DNA of 64,000 nucleotides from Proteobacteria bacterium UBA6503 (lineage in GTDB: Bacteria; Pseudomonadota; Alphaproteobacteria; UBA1280; UBA6503), in NCBI GenBank assembly GCA_002436405.1, contig DJLZ01000001.1, forward strand, positions 372,713-436,712, read 5' to 3'. The notes under the pieces are model-generated. The model did not search any database, was not told the origin of the DNA, and saw only the letters and a list, made by a program, of their open reading frames with translations. The position numbers and the translations under genes were made by a program. Positions 7,870-17,667 of the stretch are shown in pieces (the stretch's first letter is position 1; each line of letters opens with the position of its first letter).

Positions 7870-8949
7870 CTAATCTGAGCGCACATCGTTGTTACGCACC
7901 ACAAACCAACCATCTAACGCTAAATTACGCTGGAGTGTAAGTTGGTCCGGAAAATCATCATCGTACGCCAAACGGAAGCCACCAAACGGGTCACGCTGCA
8001 TTTCTGACCACACACCTACGTTACGTGGGTCAATCGTACAGTCATTGTTGCCCGCACAGTTACGCGCACCGCCAATGGGTGCACCCGCCATCGTCGGGAA
8101 GTCCACATCGGCTTTTAAGCCATCATCATAGCGCCAGCACTGCCCTACCTGCACATCAACATCACGTGGCAGAACTTGGGTTTGTGGGCGTTGCATTTGC
8201 TCACCCGCATCAACAGCAAGGTTGTATTGGTGCATGGTATTACACTCGTTAATCAGCTGTGCTGAAAATTGCGCACAGTTGTAGCCGTTCAGGTTACCTG
8301 TTTGGTTAAGCAGCGCACAGTTTGTAAACACACCAACAACGTTATCATCAGCCGAACCTGAAGTTGGGCTGTATTGTTCAACACGTTGGCGGTAGCTGCG
8401 CTCAAGAATATCATCAATTGTTTTTTCAACTTCAGCGGCCGCGTTCCATGTTTCCATCATTGGATCACGGGTTGAGAAGGTATGCACAATGTCATCCCCC
8501 GCCCCGCCTGCTGAGTGCAAAATACGCCACTCTTCAACAGTTGCTGGAATATCGGTCTGGATTTCACGGTCTGGTCCGCCCGAAATTAACGCAAAGTGCG
8601 AAACAATAGCCTCGGCACGTTCGCCCGGGGCAAAGGCTGCAATAACCTGACGCTCATCAATACGGGCTGCCGTTACAGGGCGGGCCCAAGGGTCGGTTGC
8701 CACATCTTCAGAACTCCACGAAAGGTGCGGCAAAATATAGTTCATGTTGCCAATATCTTCGTTGGCAAGGCTTAGCTGATCGCGCAGCATCACGCGGTTA
8801 ATTGCATATTCAATATCGTTGAAAACTTGAACCACACGGTCTTCACGGTCAAGTTGCTGCTGGAAAGTTGTACGGGCCACACCCGCCGTGATACTAGACA
8901 TCACAAAGAAGAACGTGCCAAAGAGCCCTATATAGAATAATGCTTGCAT
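7870..8949 (-). CDS. Pilin-like/minor component with N-terminal membrane helix
   Basis: A 359-residue protein with a hydrophobic helix at the extreme N-terminus (MQALFYIGLFGTFFFVMSS) and a large, cysteine-containing C-terminal domain (CALLN, NGYNCAQF, CWRY, CAGNNDC). It looks like a pseudopilin-type subunit but no prepilin leader or GFTLxE site is seen; the start at 8949 has GGGGGA upstream, so a lost leader is unlikely. It lies between the PilP-like and the large prepilin genes and was probably co-transcribed with both. No specific family recognised. Confidence 0.55.
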   Translation of the reverse strand: MQALFYIGLFGTFFFVMSSITAGVARTTFQQQLDREDRVVQVFNDIEYAINRVMLRDQLSLANEDIGNMNYILPHLSWSSEDVATDPWARPVTAARIDERQVIAAFAPGERAEAIVSHFALISGGPDREIQTDIPATVEEWRILHSAGGAGDDIVHTFSTRDPMMETWNAAAEVEKTIDDILERSYRQRVEQYSPTSGSADDNVVGVFTNCALLNQTGNLNGYNCAQFSAQLINECNTMHQYNLAVDAGEQMQRPQTQVLPRDVDVQVGQCWRYDDGLKADVDFPTMAGAPIGGARNCAGNNDCTIDPRNVGVWSEMQRDPFGGFRLAYDDDFPDQLTLQRNLALDGWFVVRNNDVRSD

Positions 8950-9041
8950 TTGAGCGGTCCCCCGTCGGTTTTAGTAAGTACACACATTAGGCTTGTTGGC
9001 ACCCCTTGCCATCAAACCTACCCAACATCTTATGTGGAGGG

Positions 9042-9695
9042 TCACCAACCTTGACTAACAAAAGAAATGACAACGGTTTTCCCGTCAGGTCGGCGCAGCA
9101 CAACACTTTGGTCATTAATCTTTTTAATCAATACCTTACGTGGCCCAATTGAGTTCAGACGCGCCTCAACCTCTTGGCTTACAATGTTCGCCAAGTTTTT
9201 ATCAATTTGCTCAAGCCCGCCCATGAGTTCCATCAGCTCGTTTGCTGTGGTCACAGGGGCTTCAATGGTATCACCTTCAAAGAACCAGTTACCCTTCATC
9301 AGTACCATTGGGCCAGCTTGGCCTTTGGCAATCGCGCTAATTTTAACGCCTGATGTATCAGGGATGAATGCTTCTTCATCTTTCAGAAGATCACGAATAC
9401 GCGACATGCGTGATGCTGCCTCGCGGGCTTGCTGTTGGGCGGCAACTTCTTGTTTTGACAAAACAGGTGATTCATCAACCACAGGAACATTACGCACAAC
9501 AACAGGTGCTTCTTCAATTGGGAACGGTGACGCCTGACCTTCGTAAAGCGGTGCAGGTTCAGCGGCAAGTTCGTTATCAACGCGCCACAAAGCTTCGCCT
9601 GAAACTTGCGCTACGGCCGCAACCGAGGTTAACAATACGCATAGCCCAAGTAGGCCAGCGAGCGTATTTGTGCTGTACTTACTTCTTAAGACCAT
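9042..9695 (-). CDS. PilP-like periplasmic pilus assembly protein
   Basis: A 217-residue exported protein (signal peptide about 1-30, ending VAQVSG). A proline-rich linker leads to a coiled helix, and the last 50 residues (PRKVLIKKINDQSVVLRRPDG to the end) form a beta-rich module like the PilP/GspC-type domains that bind secretins. ATG 9695 is preferred because GAGGGGAC lies just upstream; an in-frame start at 9734 is possible. The reading frame begins 17 nt inside the preceding PilO-like gene, indicating coupled translation. Role by position and shape. Confidence 0.5.
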   Translation of the reverse strand: MVLRSKYSTNTLAGLLGLCVLLTSVAAVAQVSGEALWRVDNELAAEPAPLYEGQASPFPIEEAPVVVRNVPVVDESPVLSKQEVAAQQQAREAASRMSRIRDLLKDEEAFIPDTSGVKISAIAKGQAGPMVLMKGNWFFEGDTIEAPVTTANELMELMGGLEQIDKNLANIVSQEVEARLNSIGPRKVLIKKINDQSVVLRRPDGKTVVISFVSQGW

Positions 9696-10173
9696 AAAGC
9701 GTCCCCTCAATTCGTAGTGAAACCACATCACCAAAGCCTTGGCCTGGTGTCATAACAACGCGCTCAATCACAACTTTGTTGGTGCTGTGTAGCCAGTCAA
9801 TCTGGTTCAAGGCACCAGCGTAACTCATGCTACCGCTTAGACCAAAACGGCGAATATGCAGGTCGGTCCCGCCGATAGGCTTAATGCTACGGGCGCGGGT
9901 TTCGTATTTCATTGTTGATTCTTCAAGGTTCAAGTGACGAAGAATATCAAGCGTGGTTGATTGATTTTCATCAATTGTAAAGTTATCCAAGTCAGCCAAA
10001 GCCGCCGAGAACAAGTTGCCCGCGCGCAAGTCACGGTTAAGTTGGTCACGCTTTGCTTCAGCTGCGGCAATTTCAACCTGCAAGCTTTGTGCTTTACGCA
10101 TGGTGAAGAATGCCCCTAGCAAGAGGATACAAATAATCAAAATCCACATTCGTCTTGTGCCGGTACGTGTCAT
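9679..10173 (-). CDS. PilO-like inner-membrane pilus assembly protein
   Basis: A 164-residue bitopic protein: basic N-terminus, one transmembrane helix (about 9-26, MWILIICILLLGAFFTM), a short coiled coil, and a periplasmic alpha/beta domain (IDWLHSTNKVVIERVVMTPG). This is the layout of PilO/GspM-type assembly-platform proteins. Its ATG overlaps the stop of the gene at 10173-11309, and the PilP-like gene overlaps its end. Assignment is by topology and position. Confidence 0.5.
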   Translation of the reverse strand: MTRTGTRRMWILIICILLLGAFFTMRKAQSLQVEIAAAEAKRDQLNRDLRAGNLFSAALADLDNFTIDENQSTTLDILRHLNLEESTMKYETRARSIKPIGGTDLHIRRFGLSGSMSYAGALNQIDWLHSTNKVVIERVVMTPGQGFGDVVSLRIEGTLYGLKK

Positions 10174-11309
10174 CAGTCGATCCTCACCCCAATTTCAAGT
10201 GCCATATTTTGCCCTGCACCTGTTGCTTGGCGCTCAATGTGGCGAATCCACGGGCGTTCCTCAAGCGCAGACTTTGCCACACGCTCTTGGTCAATAAGTA
10301 GGTATTTCTCAGCGCCTTCAACAATCACTTTCACAGGCAAGAACTGCTCGTTACCCCAAGTTGTTTTGCCGTTGGCATCAATCACCTTTACAATTTGCGA
10401 CTGGGCGTTGCTGGCATCCATTTCGATTTGTGTCACCTGCCCTAGGGCCGTTGCAACCTCACCCGAGGCATGCAAAATTGATGATGGACGCTGTTTCAGC
10501 GGGCGGCTCATAAAGTCTAGGATAGCGTTCGGGTTTTGTACACGGCCCAAGCGCTGGCTACTTTTTGTTGCCTGAATTTGTTTTTCAATACTTACAATTT
10601 CATCCTTCAAGCCGTTGAGCGACAAGAAGCTTGTGACAGCCGAAAAACCAGCTGCCAAGAACAAGATAAGCGCCACCATGGCAAAGATGATGTAGAACAA
10701 GCCGTGGTCACGGTGAACATACAAAGGCTGCACTGTTTTTGAGGGGCTAAGGTCACCCATGCGGATAACGTTTTGACCAAAAGGCTCCATCGATTCAGCC
10801 ACTGCGTTAAACAGCTTATCGTCATGCACGGCAATGCAAATATTCTCACGCACGCCGCCGGCAATACGCTCAGAAACTGCTGAAACCAATACATCCAATG
10901 CACCCTCAGCTGACGTATCAAGGCGTGATACACCCCAACTTGCGCCACCATCGTCGTTTACGGTACGCACACCGTGCACAATAAGGCGGTTAGAAATCAC
11001 AAAGTAAAAAACACTGGTGCCATCAGGGGCAAAATCTTCAGGAAGGTAAACTTCTAGGCCTGAGCGGCGCTCTTCCATACTTTCAGGCAGCAGGCCGTAA
11101 ACCTGTACAGCGCTACCTTCTTGGCGCCAAAGTGGGGTTTGACCAATATCACCGTAACGCTCTTTCACGTTTTTGGTGTTAATGGTTCCGATATCAGAGA
11201 AACGGCGTGCTTGCTCACGCGATGACACGAACAACGCAACAGCGTCGCCACGTTCACGGTCAACGTGGTGAATCCCCGTCCGTGAAAAAACCATTAAGTT
11301 TCTGGCCAT
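10173..11309 (-). CDS. PilM/PilN-like or PilO2-like assembly platform protein
   Basis: A 378-residue protein with a cytoplasmic domain (1-205), one transmembrane helix (about 213-235, FYIIFAMVALILFLAAGF), a coiled coil, and a periplasmic domain. The cytoplasmic part followed by one membrane helix recalls fused PilM/PilN proteins, or the PilO2 proteins of type IVb systems such as R64. Encoded between the GspF-type membrane protein and the PilO-like protein and overlapping the latter by 1 nt. It would tie the ATPase to the periplasmic part of the machine. Confidence 0.5.
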   Translation of the reverse strand: MARNLMVFSRTGIHHVDRERGDAVALFVSSREQARRFSDIGTINTKNVKERYGDIGQTPLWRQEGSAVQVYGLLPESMEERRSGLEVYLPEDFAPDGTSVFYFVISNRLIVHGVRTVNDDGGASWGVSRLDTSAEGALDVLVSAVSERIAGGVRENICIAVHDDKLFNAVAESMEPFGQNVIRMGDLSPSKTVQPLYVHRDHGLFYIIFAMVALILFLAAGFSAVTSFLSLNGLKDEIVSIEKQIQATKSSQRLGRVQNPNAILDFMSRPLKQRPSSILHASGEVATALGQVTQIEMDASNAQSQIVKVIDANGKTTWGNEQFLPVKVIVEGAEKYLLIDQERVAKSALEERPWIRHIERQATGAGQNMALEIGVRID

Positions 11310-11359
11310 AGCCTATTGTCCTCCTAAGAGTGTTAAATACAGAGCTTTTAAAGACTCTA

Positions 11360-12442
11360 TTAAAATTCCATTAGCGCGAAAATCGGCGCCACCAAACTGG
11401 TGTACATACTCATAATAAACAGCGGCAAAAGGCCAGCCATTACAATCAACATCAAGGTGCCTACCGCACGACGCATAATACGGTCGTACTCGGCAGCATA
11501 CGGTGTTTTAAGGTCTTCCACACGTTCGGCAATCTGACCTGTTTTTTCACCTGCTTCCACAGCACTACGGAACGACCCCTTTAGCGGTACACGTGCCAAG
11601 GCATCGCCAAGGCGCATCCCAGCTTCATGCTCGTTTGCTGCAATACGGAAGTTACTTGCAATCTTTTGGTTTTCAAGCGAACGGGCAACCGCACGCAAAA
11701 CTTCGTGCACAGGCATACCTGAACGCACAAGTGCTGGCATAAAATACACCACCAATACACCGTTGAATGACACTGAAATTCGCTTCAAAACGCCAATTTT
11801 CCAGATAATATTCTCAACAATTGGGCGCATCAGGTTAGTACCACGCATCAAGAATAACACAGGCGGGATAGACAATAAAATCAGCGGAACAATCCAGTAA
11901 GTTTGCATCCAAACTGAAAAGTGCCAGTACCCCTGCACCACTGACGGGAAGGTATCAAGCGCATCAGGCTTACGGTCAAGTACCGGGCCCAAAACCATCG
12001 GTAGCATGAACATTGCAACACCAAGCGACATCACAATCAGCATAAAACCGCCCACAACAGGCATCGCCAACTGGCGGTACAATGAACGGGTTGATTTAAG
12101 GCGCATTTCAAGCGCTTCAACAAGCTCAGGAATAGCCACACGCAACTGGTTTGAGCGTTCAGCCGCTTCCATCACGGCAAGCTCTTGGTCAGTAAAGCCG
12201 ATACTTGCCTGACGCAAAGCCTCGGTCAGCATCGTTTGGCCTGACTCATACTCAGCCACAATACGGCTCATTTTGTTAGCAAGGGTTTTGTATTCATCAC
12301 GAGAGAAAGCTTCGCAAGTGTTGCGAATAGCCTCGTTCACAGGCATACGGCCGCCACCTGACGTCAACCATGACGCCAACGTCCGGAAGAACTCAATCCG
12401 TTCTCCCAGCGGCAAACTAGTAATGCCAATTTCTAACCCCAT
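11360..12442 (-). CDS. GspF/PilC-type pilus assembly membrane protein
   Basis: A 360-residue polytopic protein of the GspF/PilC/PilR family, the inner-membrane platform on which pilin subunits are assembled. Two cytoplasmic helical repeats are visible, each with the E-A-G-E/E-R type signature (DQELAVMEAAERSNQL and FRSAVEAGEKTGQI), with hydrophobic segments at about 135-158, 185-205 and a C-terminal helix pair (MLIVMAGLLPLFIMSMYTSLV). Directly downstream of the ATPase gene, the usual order. Confidence 0.85.
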   Translation of the reverse strand: MGLEIGITSLPLGERIEFFRTLASWLTSGGGRMPVNEAIRNTCEAFSRDEYKTLANKMSRIVAEYESGQTMLTEALRQASIGFTDQELAVMEAAERSNQLRVAIPELVEALEMRLKSTRSLYRQLAMPVVGGFMLIVMSLGVAMFMLPMVLGPVLDRKPDALDTFPSVVQGYWHFSVWMQTYWIVPLILLSIPPVLFLMRGTNLMRPIVENIIWKIGVLKRISVSFNGVLVVYFMPALVRSGMPVHEVLRAVARSLENQKIASNFRIAANEHEAGMRLGDALARVPLKGSFRSAVEAGEKTGQIAERVEDLKTPYAAEYDRIMRRAVGTLMLIVMAGLLPLFIMSMYTSLVAPIFALMEF

Positions 12443-12505
12443 AAGGTCCCCTTATACTTCCCATTTTTAACACGGCCTTCTTTTGGGCCGCTTTCGGAAC
12501 ATACG

Positions 12506-14983
12506 TTAAATACGTACGTCACCTGCTGAGCCTGAAATTTTAGGCTTATTCTCAGCTTCTTTTTGACGTACCTCAACTGAAAGCTCCAAGATAACTCGGC
12601 CTAGCTCTTCAGCATCGGTAATACCGTTTTTCATGTGCATCACACCCATGTGACCCATAGGCTGCCAGCCTGCATCACGCGCAATTTCTTCTAGGCGTGT
12701 AAAGTCACGTTCGGCGGTTGCTTTAACCATTTCTTTGTTTGGTACCAACCACTCGGCCACCGCAATACGGCCACGGTATCCGGTAAAGCCACAGTTTGGG
12801 CAACCGTCTTTCGAGGCACGGTACAGCTTGGCACCATCCATTGGAATGTCGTAATAGTCGAAACAGAACTTCGTCCAGTCATCGGCTTGATCCATTGGCT
12901 GACGACAGTGCGTACACAGACGACGCACCAATCGCTGCGCAGCAATACCACGCACGTATGAAATCAAGAACCCACGAATATCAAGTTCGTCCAAACGAAT
13001 AATCGCATCCACCGAGGTGTTGGTGTGCAAGGTTGAGAATACCAAGTGACCGGTGTTGGCAGCTTCAAATACAAGCTTCGCCATAATGCGGTCACGCACC
13101 TCACCAAAAATAACAACGTCAGGGTCAGCACGAAGTGAAGATTTTAGAAGCTCAATACCGCTACGGGCATCATCACCTTCGGCAACTTCCATCTGTACGG
13201 CGTAACCATCCACACGTTTCTCTGGCGGATCTTCAATGGTGTGCACACTTAGGCCACGGCCCATTGGATCAACTGAAATTACCGCTGAGTGAATCGACTC
13301 GGTCTTACCTGAACCGGTAGGACCCGTCCAGAAGATAACCCCGTTTGATGCTTTAGCAGCCGCTTGAATCTTTTCAATAAACTCAGGCGGGTAACCCAAG
13401 CGCTCCATTGAAAGCGAGTCTGGGTTCAAACGACGAATAACAATACGTGGCACCGGGCCTGAACGGCCTGAGTGCGGCTGAATTTGCACACGCCAGTCGA
13501 AGCCAGCACGCGAGAACGCACCTTTGTTCGGGTGGTTTTGGTTCACCTTAGGCATACGGGCAATGTTTTCAATACGCACACGAAGACGCTCAAGCTGGTC
13601 AAGCGAAACAACCTCACGTGGGCGCACGTGGCCATCCACACGGTATTTAATCGTGGCTTTATTCTCACCCTTCATGTTCGGGTCGATGTGAATATCAGAA
13701 GCTTTCGAGTCAACCGCTGTTGTTACAATACGGTCAAGCAAAGCTTCGGCTTCCATACCTTCATCAAGGTCTGAGCCTTCATCACCACTTACCCAGAACT
13801 GACCACACACATCTTTTGCGGCAAAGTGCCAAATAAAGGTGTAGCCTGGCAGCATATCGGCCAAGGTGGCTTCAAGCACAAGGTCACGCATAGGGCTATC
13901 GTAAGCCAAATGCATTTCGTGGGTGTTGTCTTCTTTAATACGTTTACGGAGCGGAATCACACGGCGCTCACGCAGAATGTTTTGTACGCGACTATCAAGC
14001 TCTTTACGAAGCGAGCGTGCCCCTTCTGGCAAGTCCTGTACGTTCAAAATTTCCAAACGGCCTTGGCTACGTGCAACGGCACGGGCAAGCTGCTGGTTAT
14101 CAATCAAACGCTCAGAAACAAGGTCACGCACGGCCAGTTGCGGCATGCGGTCTTCTTCTTGCAATTCTTTAATACGGGCAACGGCTAGGCTATCAACGTT
14201 CAAGTCTTCGCTCAGGCGCAGCACGTTCAGCACCCGCTGGTAAAAACGCTCATGCGCAGGGCGCGATTGGTCTTCACCTTGTGAGTAGCGCTCAGCCGCA
14301 CGGCTTTCAGCATCACCAAAGTCAAGCTCGTCGTCATCAACGCCGGGCACCATAGTCACACCGTCGTCAGTTTCTTCGATGCCAGCATCAATCAAATCGT
14401 CATCTAGTGAAAGGGCATCAAAGGCATCTTCTTCACCAGGCAGCGCTGCAATATCGTCAGCACCCATCATCATATCGTCATTCGATGATGGCAGGTCTGT
14501 CATTGGGAGGTCAGTTACAGGAAGGTCGGTCTCTTCGAATGAGAAATCGTCAACATCCATATCGTCCGAAGCTTTAGGCGCAGGAGCCTCAGTAGCTTCA
14601 GGCGCAACCGTAAGGCTTTCGTCCAGAAAATCATCCAAGTCACCTTCAGGGGTGCTGTCAGTCGCATCAGCCGCCATGTCAGGTGTTTGTGTTTCGGGAA
14701 TAGGTGTGTCTTCCACTGTGTCCAAGTCATCCAGGGCATCGTTCTTCATGCCTGCATCTCTTGGGGGCTTTGCGGCCATGTCGTCTTCATCAAACGTCAT
14801 GTCGTCAAGGTCCATAAAGTCATCATCAAGATCACTTTTCGGAGTGTTAGTTTCAGAAACGCCTTCGGCAGGCGCTTCAGTTTCCTGAGGCGCCTGCGCG
14901 TCGGTGTCATTTTGAGATGTCTCTACCGTATCGAGGTCTTTATCGTCATCGATAGGCTTTGACTTGTTTTTATCATCAACCAT
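12506..14983 (-). CDS. GspE/PilB-type pilus assembly ATPase with long acidic N-terminus
   Basis: An 825-residue secretion ATPase. The catalytic half carries Walker A GPTGSGKTES (about residue 553), an Asp/His-box region ending FGEVRDR, an HTNT box, and two CxxC pairs (CTHC, CPNC) that bind zinc as in GspE/PilB extension ATPases. A GspE N-terminal domain precedes it (about 240-370). The first 240 residues are unusual: a disordered stretch dominated by Asp, Glu, Pro, Thr and Met. It powers polymerisation of the pilin encoded just upstream. No separate PilT-type retraction ATPase is seen in the window. Confidence 0.9.
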   Translation of the reverse strand: MVDDKNKSKPIDDDKDLDTVETSQNDTDAQAPQETEAPAEGVSETNTPKSDLDDDFMDLDDMTFDEDDMAAKPPRDAGMKNDALDDLDTVEDTPIPETQTPDMAADATDSTPEGDLDDFLDESLTVAPEATEAPAPKASDDMDVDDFSFEETDLPVTDLPMTDLPSSNDDMMMGADDIAALPGEEDAFDALSLDDDLIDAGIEETDDGVTMVPGVDDDELDFGDAESRAAERYSQGEDQSRPAHERFYQRVLNVLRLSEDLNVDSLAVARIKELQEEDRMPQLAVRDLVSERLIDNQQLARAVARSQGRLEILNVQDLPEGARSLRKELDSRVQNILRERRVIPLRKRIKEDNTHEMHLAYDSPMRDLVLEATLADMLPGYTFIWHFAAKDVCGQFWVSGDEGSDLDEGMEAEALLDRIVTTAVDSKASDIHIDPNMKGENKATIKYRVDGHVRPREVVSLDQLERLRVRIENIARMPKVNQNHPNKGAFSRAGFDWRVQIQPHSGRSGPVPRIVIRRLNPDSLSMERLGYPPEFIEKIQAAAKASNGVIFWTGPTGSGKTESIHSAVISVDPMGRGLSVHTIEDPPEKRVDGYAVQMEVAEGDDARSGIELLKSSLRADPDVVIFGEVRDRIMAKLVFEAANTGHLVFSTLHTNTSVDAIIRLDELDIRGFLISYVRGIAAQRLVRRLCTHCRQPMDQADDWTKFCFDYYDIPMDGAKLYRASKDGCPNCGFTGYRGRIAVAEWLVPNKEMVKATAERDFTRLEEIARDAGWQPMGHMGVMHMKNGITDAEELGRVILELSVEVRQKEAENKPKISGSAGDVRI

Positions 14984-15056
14984 TCACGAACCAGGTTTTT
15001 GGTTTTATTTTATCTGGCTTACGATGATTAACGTCGTCAGGGTTATAAAATCCCGA

Positions 15057-15650
15057 TTAGTTAATCACGTTAGCAAAGTAGCGTAGAGTAACAGTGTTAC
15101 CGGCAACAGGTGCTACGTCAGAGCGTAGACGACCGTTTTCCCAGTCTTCACGGCCATCAACACCATTATCAGCGCGGTTGAATTCTTCAGCTGGAACCAA
15201 AGTCATTTCAAACACGATGTAGGTTTGACCGCCATCAACGTCAGTTACAAGTTCAACTGTACCTGTACCAGCACCAAATGGGTGGTTAACTACGCCGCCG
15301 TCAACGTTGTAAGCAGGTAGGTAGTTACGGAATTCACCGCCACCTTCCATAGCATCAACAAGAGCAGTTTCGTCGATCAGAGTACGGAAGTTAACTGTAC
15401 CGTCGCCTGGAGTTTCAGAAGCCTGGTGTGGCCACATGTTGTACTGCGAGAAGAATGAACCCGCAGCGTTTTCAAATTGTACTAGGTGTGACTGAAGCTT
15501 TGTAGAGCCCGCACGAGTTAGAAGGTCCCAACCCACTGAGCCAACAATCATTGTCACAAGAATCGCAATAACCGCAACAATCAGGATTGTTTGGTCAATT
15601 GTATAACCAGCCTGACGGCGTAGCGTTTGTGTCATTTGTTTAGTGTTCAT
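15057..15650 (-). CDS. Major type IVb prepilin
   Basis: A 197-residue prepilin. A 15-residue basic leader ends in RRQAG, followed by YTIDQTILIVAVIAILVTMI, the hydrophobic N-terminal helix of type IV pilins. Size and position between secretin and ATPase genes mark it as the major subunit. Instead of Glu at mature position 5 it has Gln, with Asp at position 4, which is unusual. A strong stem-loop lies upstream in its leader (15735-15762), likely stabilising or isolating this mRNA for high expression. Confidence 0.8.
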   Translation of the reverse strand: MNTKQMTQTLRRQAGYTIDQTILIVAVIAILVTMIVGSVGWDLLTRAGSTKLQSHLVQFENAAGSFFSQYNMWPHQASETPGDGTVNFRTLIDETALVDAMEGGGEFRNYLPAYNVDGGVVNHPFGAGTGTVELVTDVDGGQTYIVFEMTLVPAEEFNRADNGVDGREDWENGRLRSDVAPVAGNTVTLRYFANVIN

Positions 15651-15734
15651 TTGTTATAAACTCCCCAATTTACAGATAGTTATTTAGCAATCGTCCCCTT
15701 TGCCTAATATAAGAACGATTTAGTTATATTTAAA

Positions 15735-15762
15735 GCCAACGCCCTAAATAAAGGGCATTGGC
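15735..15762 (-). terminator. Stem-loop between secretin and major pilin genes
   Basis: Ten-base stem, 15735-15744 with 15753-15762. It is perfect on the minus strand if one G-U pair is allowed, but has an A-C mismatch on the plus strand, so it acts in the minus-strand RNA. It is followed by TTTAAAT, a modest T tract: a leaky terminator or an mRNA processing/stability element. Confidence 0.6.
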
Positions 15763-15768
15763 AATTTT

Positions 15769-17667
15769 TTATCGGACCCGACGCACTTGCAGTAGGACCA
15801 GAAACTCAACTTCTTCGTAAGTGATGTTTTCCTCGTTCACCGCTTTACCCAATAGTGGGGCACCGCGAAGAACAGGCACACCTGACTCACTGTCGATAGC
15901 CATTGTACGTGTTAGACCACCAATAACTTTAACTTCGCCATCACGGATACGTACCTTTTGGTCAATCACACGAGTGTTCACAACCGGGATGTTATCCGAG
16001 AACTGCGTTCCGTTGAAGTTCTGTACCAAAGGCTCTTGGTCAACAATTTCAATAATCGGAATCTGCACCGCTACAGTGTGAGGCTGGTCGCCATCAGCAA
16101 TCTGTGCAGTAATCGCAAACTGAATACCTTCAAACTGGTAACGTTCTTCAGCAGTGGTGTTCACAATGTTACCACCATCAGAGGCAATAACTTCAGACTC
16201 ACGCACGAAGTACACATCGTTACGGCCATCAATCAAAACAGCCTTCTGACGGTCCATCACTTCAAGTGTTGGTTTCATCAACTGGTAGCTGGTTGTAAAG
16301 CTTTCGATAAAGCGTACAACAGCCTGAATTGAGTTATCACGAATCCCCAAGAAACCACCTTGGTCGGCCATGTTAGCTAGCAGACCAGCAATAGAGTCTG
16401 AGGCTGAGCCAATACCAGGGGTGTTGTTATCAAAGCCAATTGGTAGGTTTGAGTTATCACCTAGGTTAATCGCGCTACCAATGTTGGCGCCTTGTTCAAA
16501 GCTACGCTCTTTGCTTACAGCCAAGATACGTGCTTCTACGAATAGACGACGGCTTGCAATTTCTTCAGTACGTTTAATCAGAGCGTCAGCCGCATCAAGC
16601 AGATCGCGTGAGGCTTGCACCTGCACAACACCTACTGAACGGTTTAGACGTACGTAACCACAAGGCACTGGCGTTGCAGGGGCTGATGATGCGCTGTCAC
16701 CGCTACCTGGAGGTGGCAAGAAGCCTAGCGCTGCGTTGCTTGCACCGCTGCCAGATGTGTTTGCGTTACATGATTGGGTTAGAAGCTCTTCAAGGTCAGC
16801 TTGTAGTTCGCTCATAAGGTCACGCTCTTGACGAATCACGATATCTGATGAACCACCTACAGTGTTTGAACCAGCACCAGAGCTTGAGCGTGATGATGAC
16901 GAGCTTGATGATGAGCTTTCACCTTCAAGACCAGCGTTGTACGACACACTTTGTGTTTCAGTACGGAGTGGTTCGAATAGGTTTAGGTGCCATGAACGTG
17001 TTGGCAGACCACCAATAGAGAAGTAGTCACCTTTGTCCATCAAGGTCATGCCGTGTGGCGCCAAGATAGCTTCAAAAGCATCAGTACAGGTAACGTCTTT
17101 CATGTTTGCGGTTACACGTGTATTCGCAAGGCGATCACGGTTTTCGGTAATCACAAGGTTCATGTCACACTGTTTTGCAAGGCCGCGCACAGCCTCAACA
17201 AGTGTTACGTTGTTACCTGGAGCAAACTCAGCGATACGGGCAACGTCTGCTGCTGGAAGCACCAACAGGCGACGCTCGCCTTCACGGACGATTTGCACGT
17301 CATATACATCTTCAATGTAGCTACGGGCTTCGTTGAATTTTAGATCAGAGATAATAAGGTCTTTGGCCAAGTCGCGGCGAACACCTGCACCGTAGCGCAC
17401 TGCTACGTTGTATGTGTTTGCAACTTTTTCCATCAAGTCACCAAGTGAGTGTTTACCTTCAACTTGCAGCGTTGCGTTGGCCTTCATTTGACGTTTTGAG
17501 ATAGGCTCACCTACACCCAAAACAGCCGAGCCATTTTCTCGGTAGTCTTTAAAGGCATTCGCTGGGCTTTCAGTTTGTACATAGCTAATGCCATCACAAG
17601 CTGTCAGTGTCGCAAGGACAAGCCCCGCCATCGCGCATGTTTGTGCGAGAGACTTAATGTTCAACAT
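15769..17667 (-). CDS. Type IVb pilus secretin, lipoprotein (PilN/TcpC-type)
   Basis: A 632-residue outer-membrane channel protein. A lipobox (LTAC, Cys 24) marks it as a lipoprotein, as in PilN/BfpB-type secretins. The N-terminal half has an STN-like domain (AVRYGAGVRRDLAKDLIISD) and a second N-domain; the C-terminal half has the secretin signature with VIGGLTRTMAIDSESGVPVL and RGAPLLGKAV before the end. A serine tract lies near residue 255 and a Cys-containing loop follows. The stop codon overlaps the start region of the next gene in line, and the upstream gene abuts it (17667), so both are translationally coupled. Confidence 0.88.
   Translation of the reverse strand: MLNIKSLAQTCAMAGLVLATLTACDGISYVQTESPANAFKDYRENGSAVLGVGEPISKRQMKANATLQVEGKHSLGDLMEKVANTYNVAVRYGAGVRRDLAKDLIISDLKFNEARSYIEDVYDVQIVREGERRLLVLPAADVARIAEFAPGNNVTLVEAVRGLAKQCDMNLVITENRDRLANTRVTANMKDVTCTDAFEAILAPHGMTLMDKGDYFSIGGLPTRSWHLNLFEPLRTETQSVSYNAGLEGESSSSSSSSSRSSSGAGSNTVGGSSDIVIRQERDLMSELQADLEELLTQSCNANTSGSGASNAALGFLPPPGSGDSASSAPATPVPCGYVRLNRSVGVVQVQASRDLLDAADALIKRTEEIASRRLFVEARILAVSKERSFEQGANIGSAINLGDNSNLPIGFDNNTPGIGSASDSIAGLLANMADQGGFLGIRDNSIQAVVRFIESFTTSYQLMKPTLEVMDRQKAVLIDGRNDVYFVRESEVIASDGGNIVNTTAEERYQFEGIQFAITAQIADGDQPHTVAVQIPIIEIVDQEPLVQNFNGTQFSDNIPVVNTRVIDQKVRIRDGEVKVIGGLTRTMAIDSESGVPVLRGAPLLGKAVNEENITYEEVEFLVLLQVRRVR

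Noticed and set aside
16860..16925. Serine-codon repeat in the secretin gene as a phase-variable tract
   Set aside because: The serine run uses mixed codons and is not a simple nucleotide repeat likely to slip.
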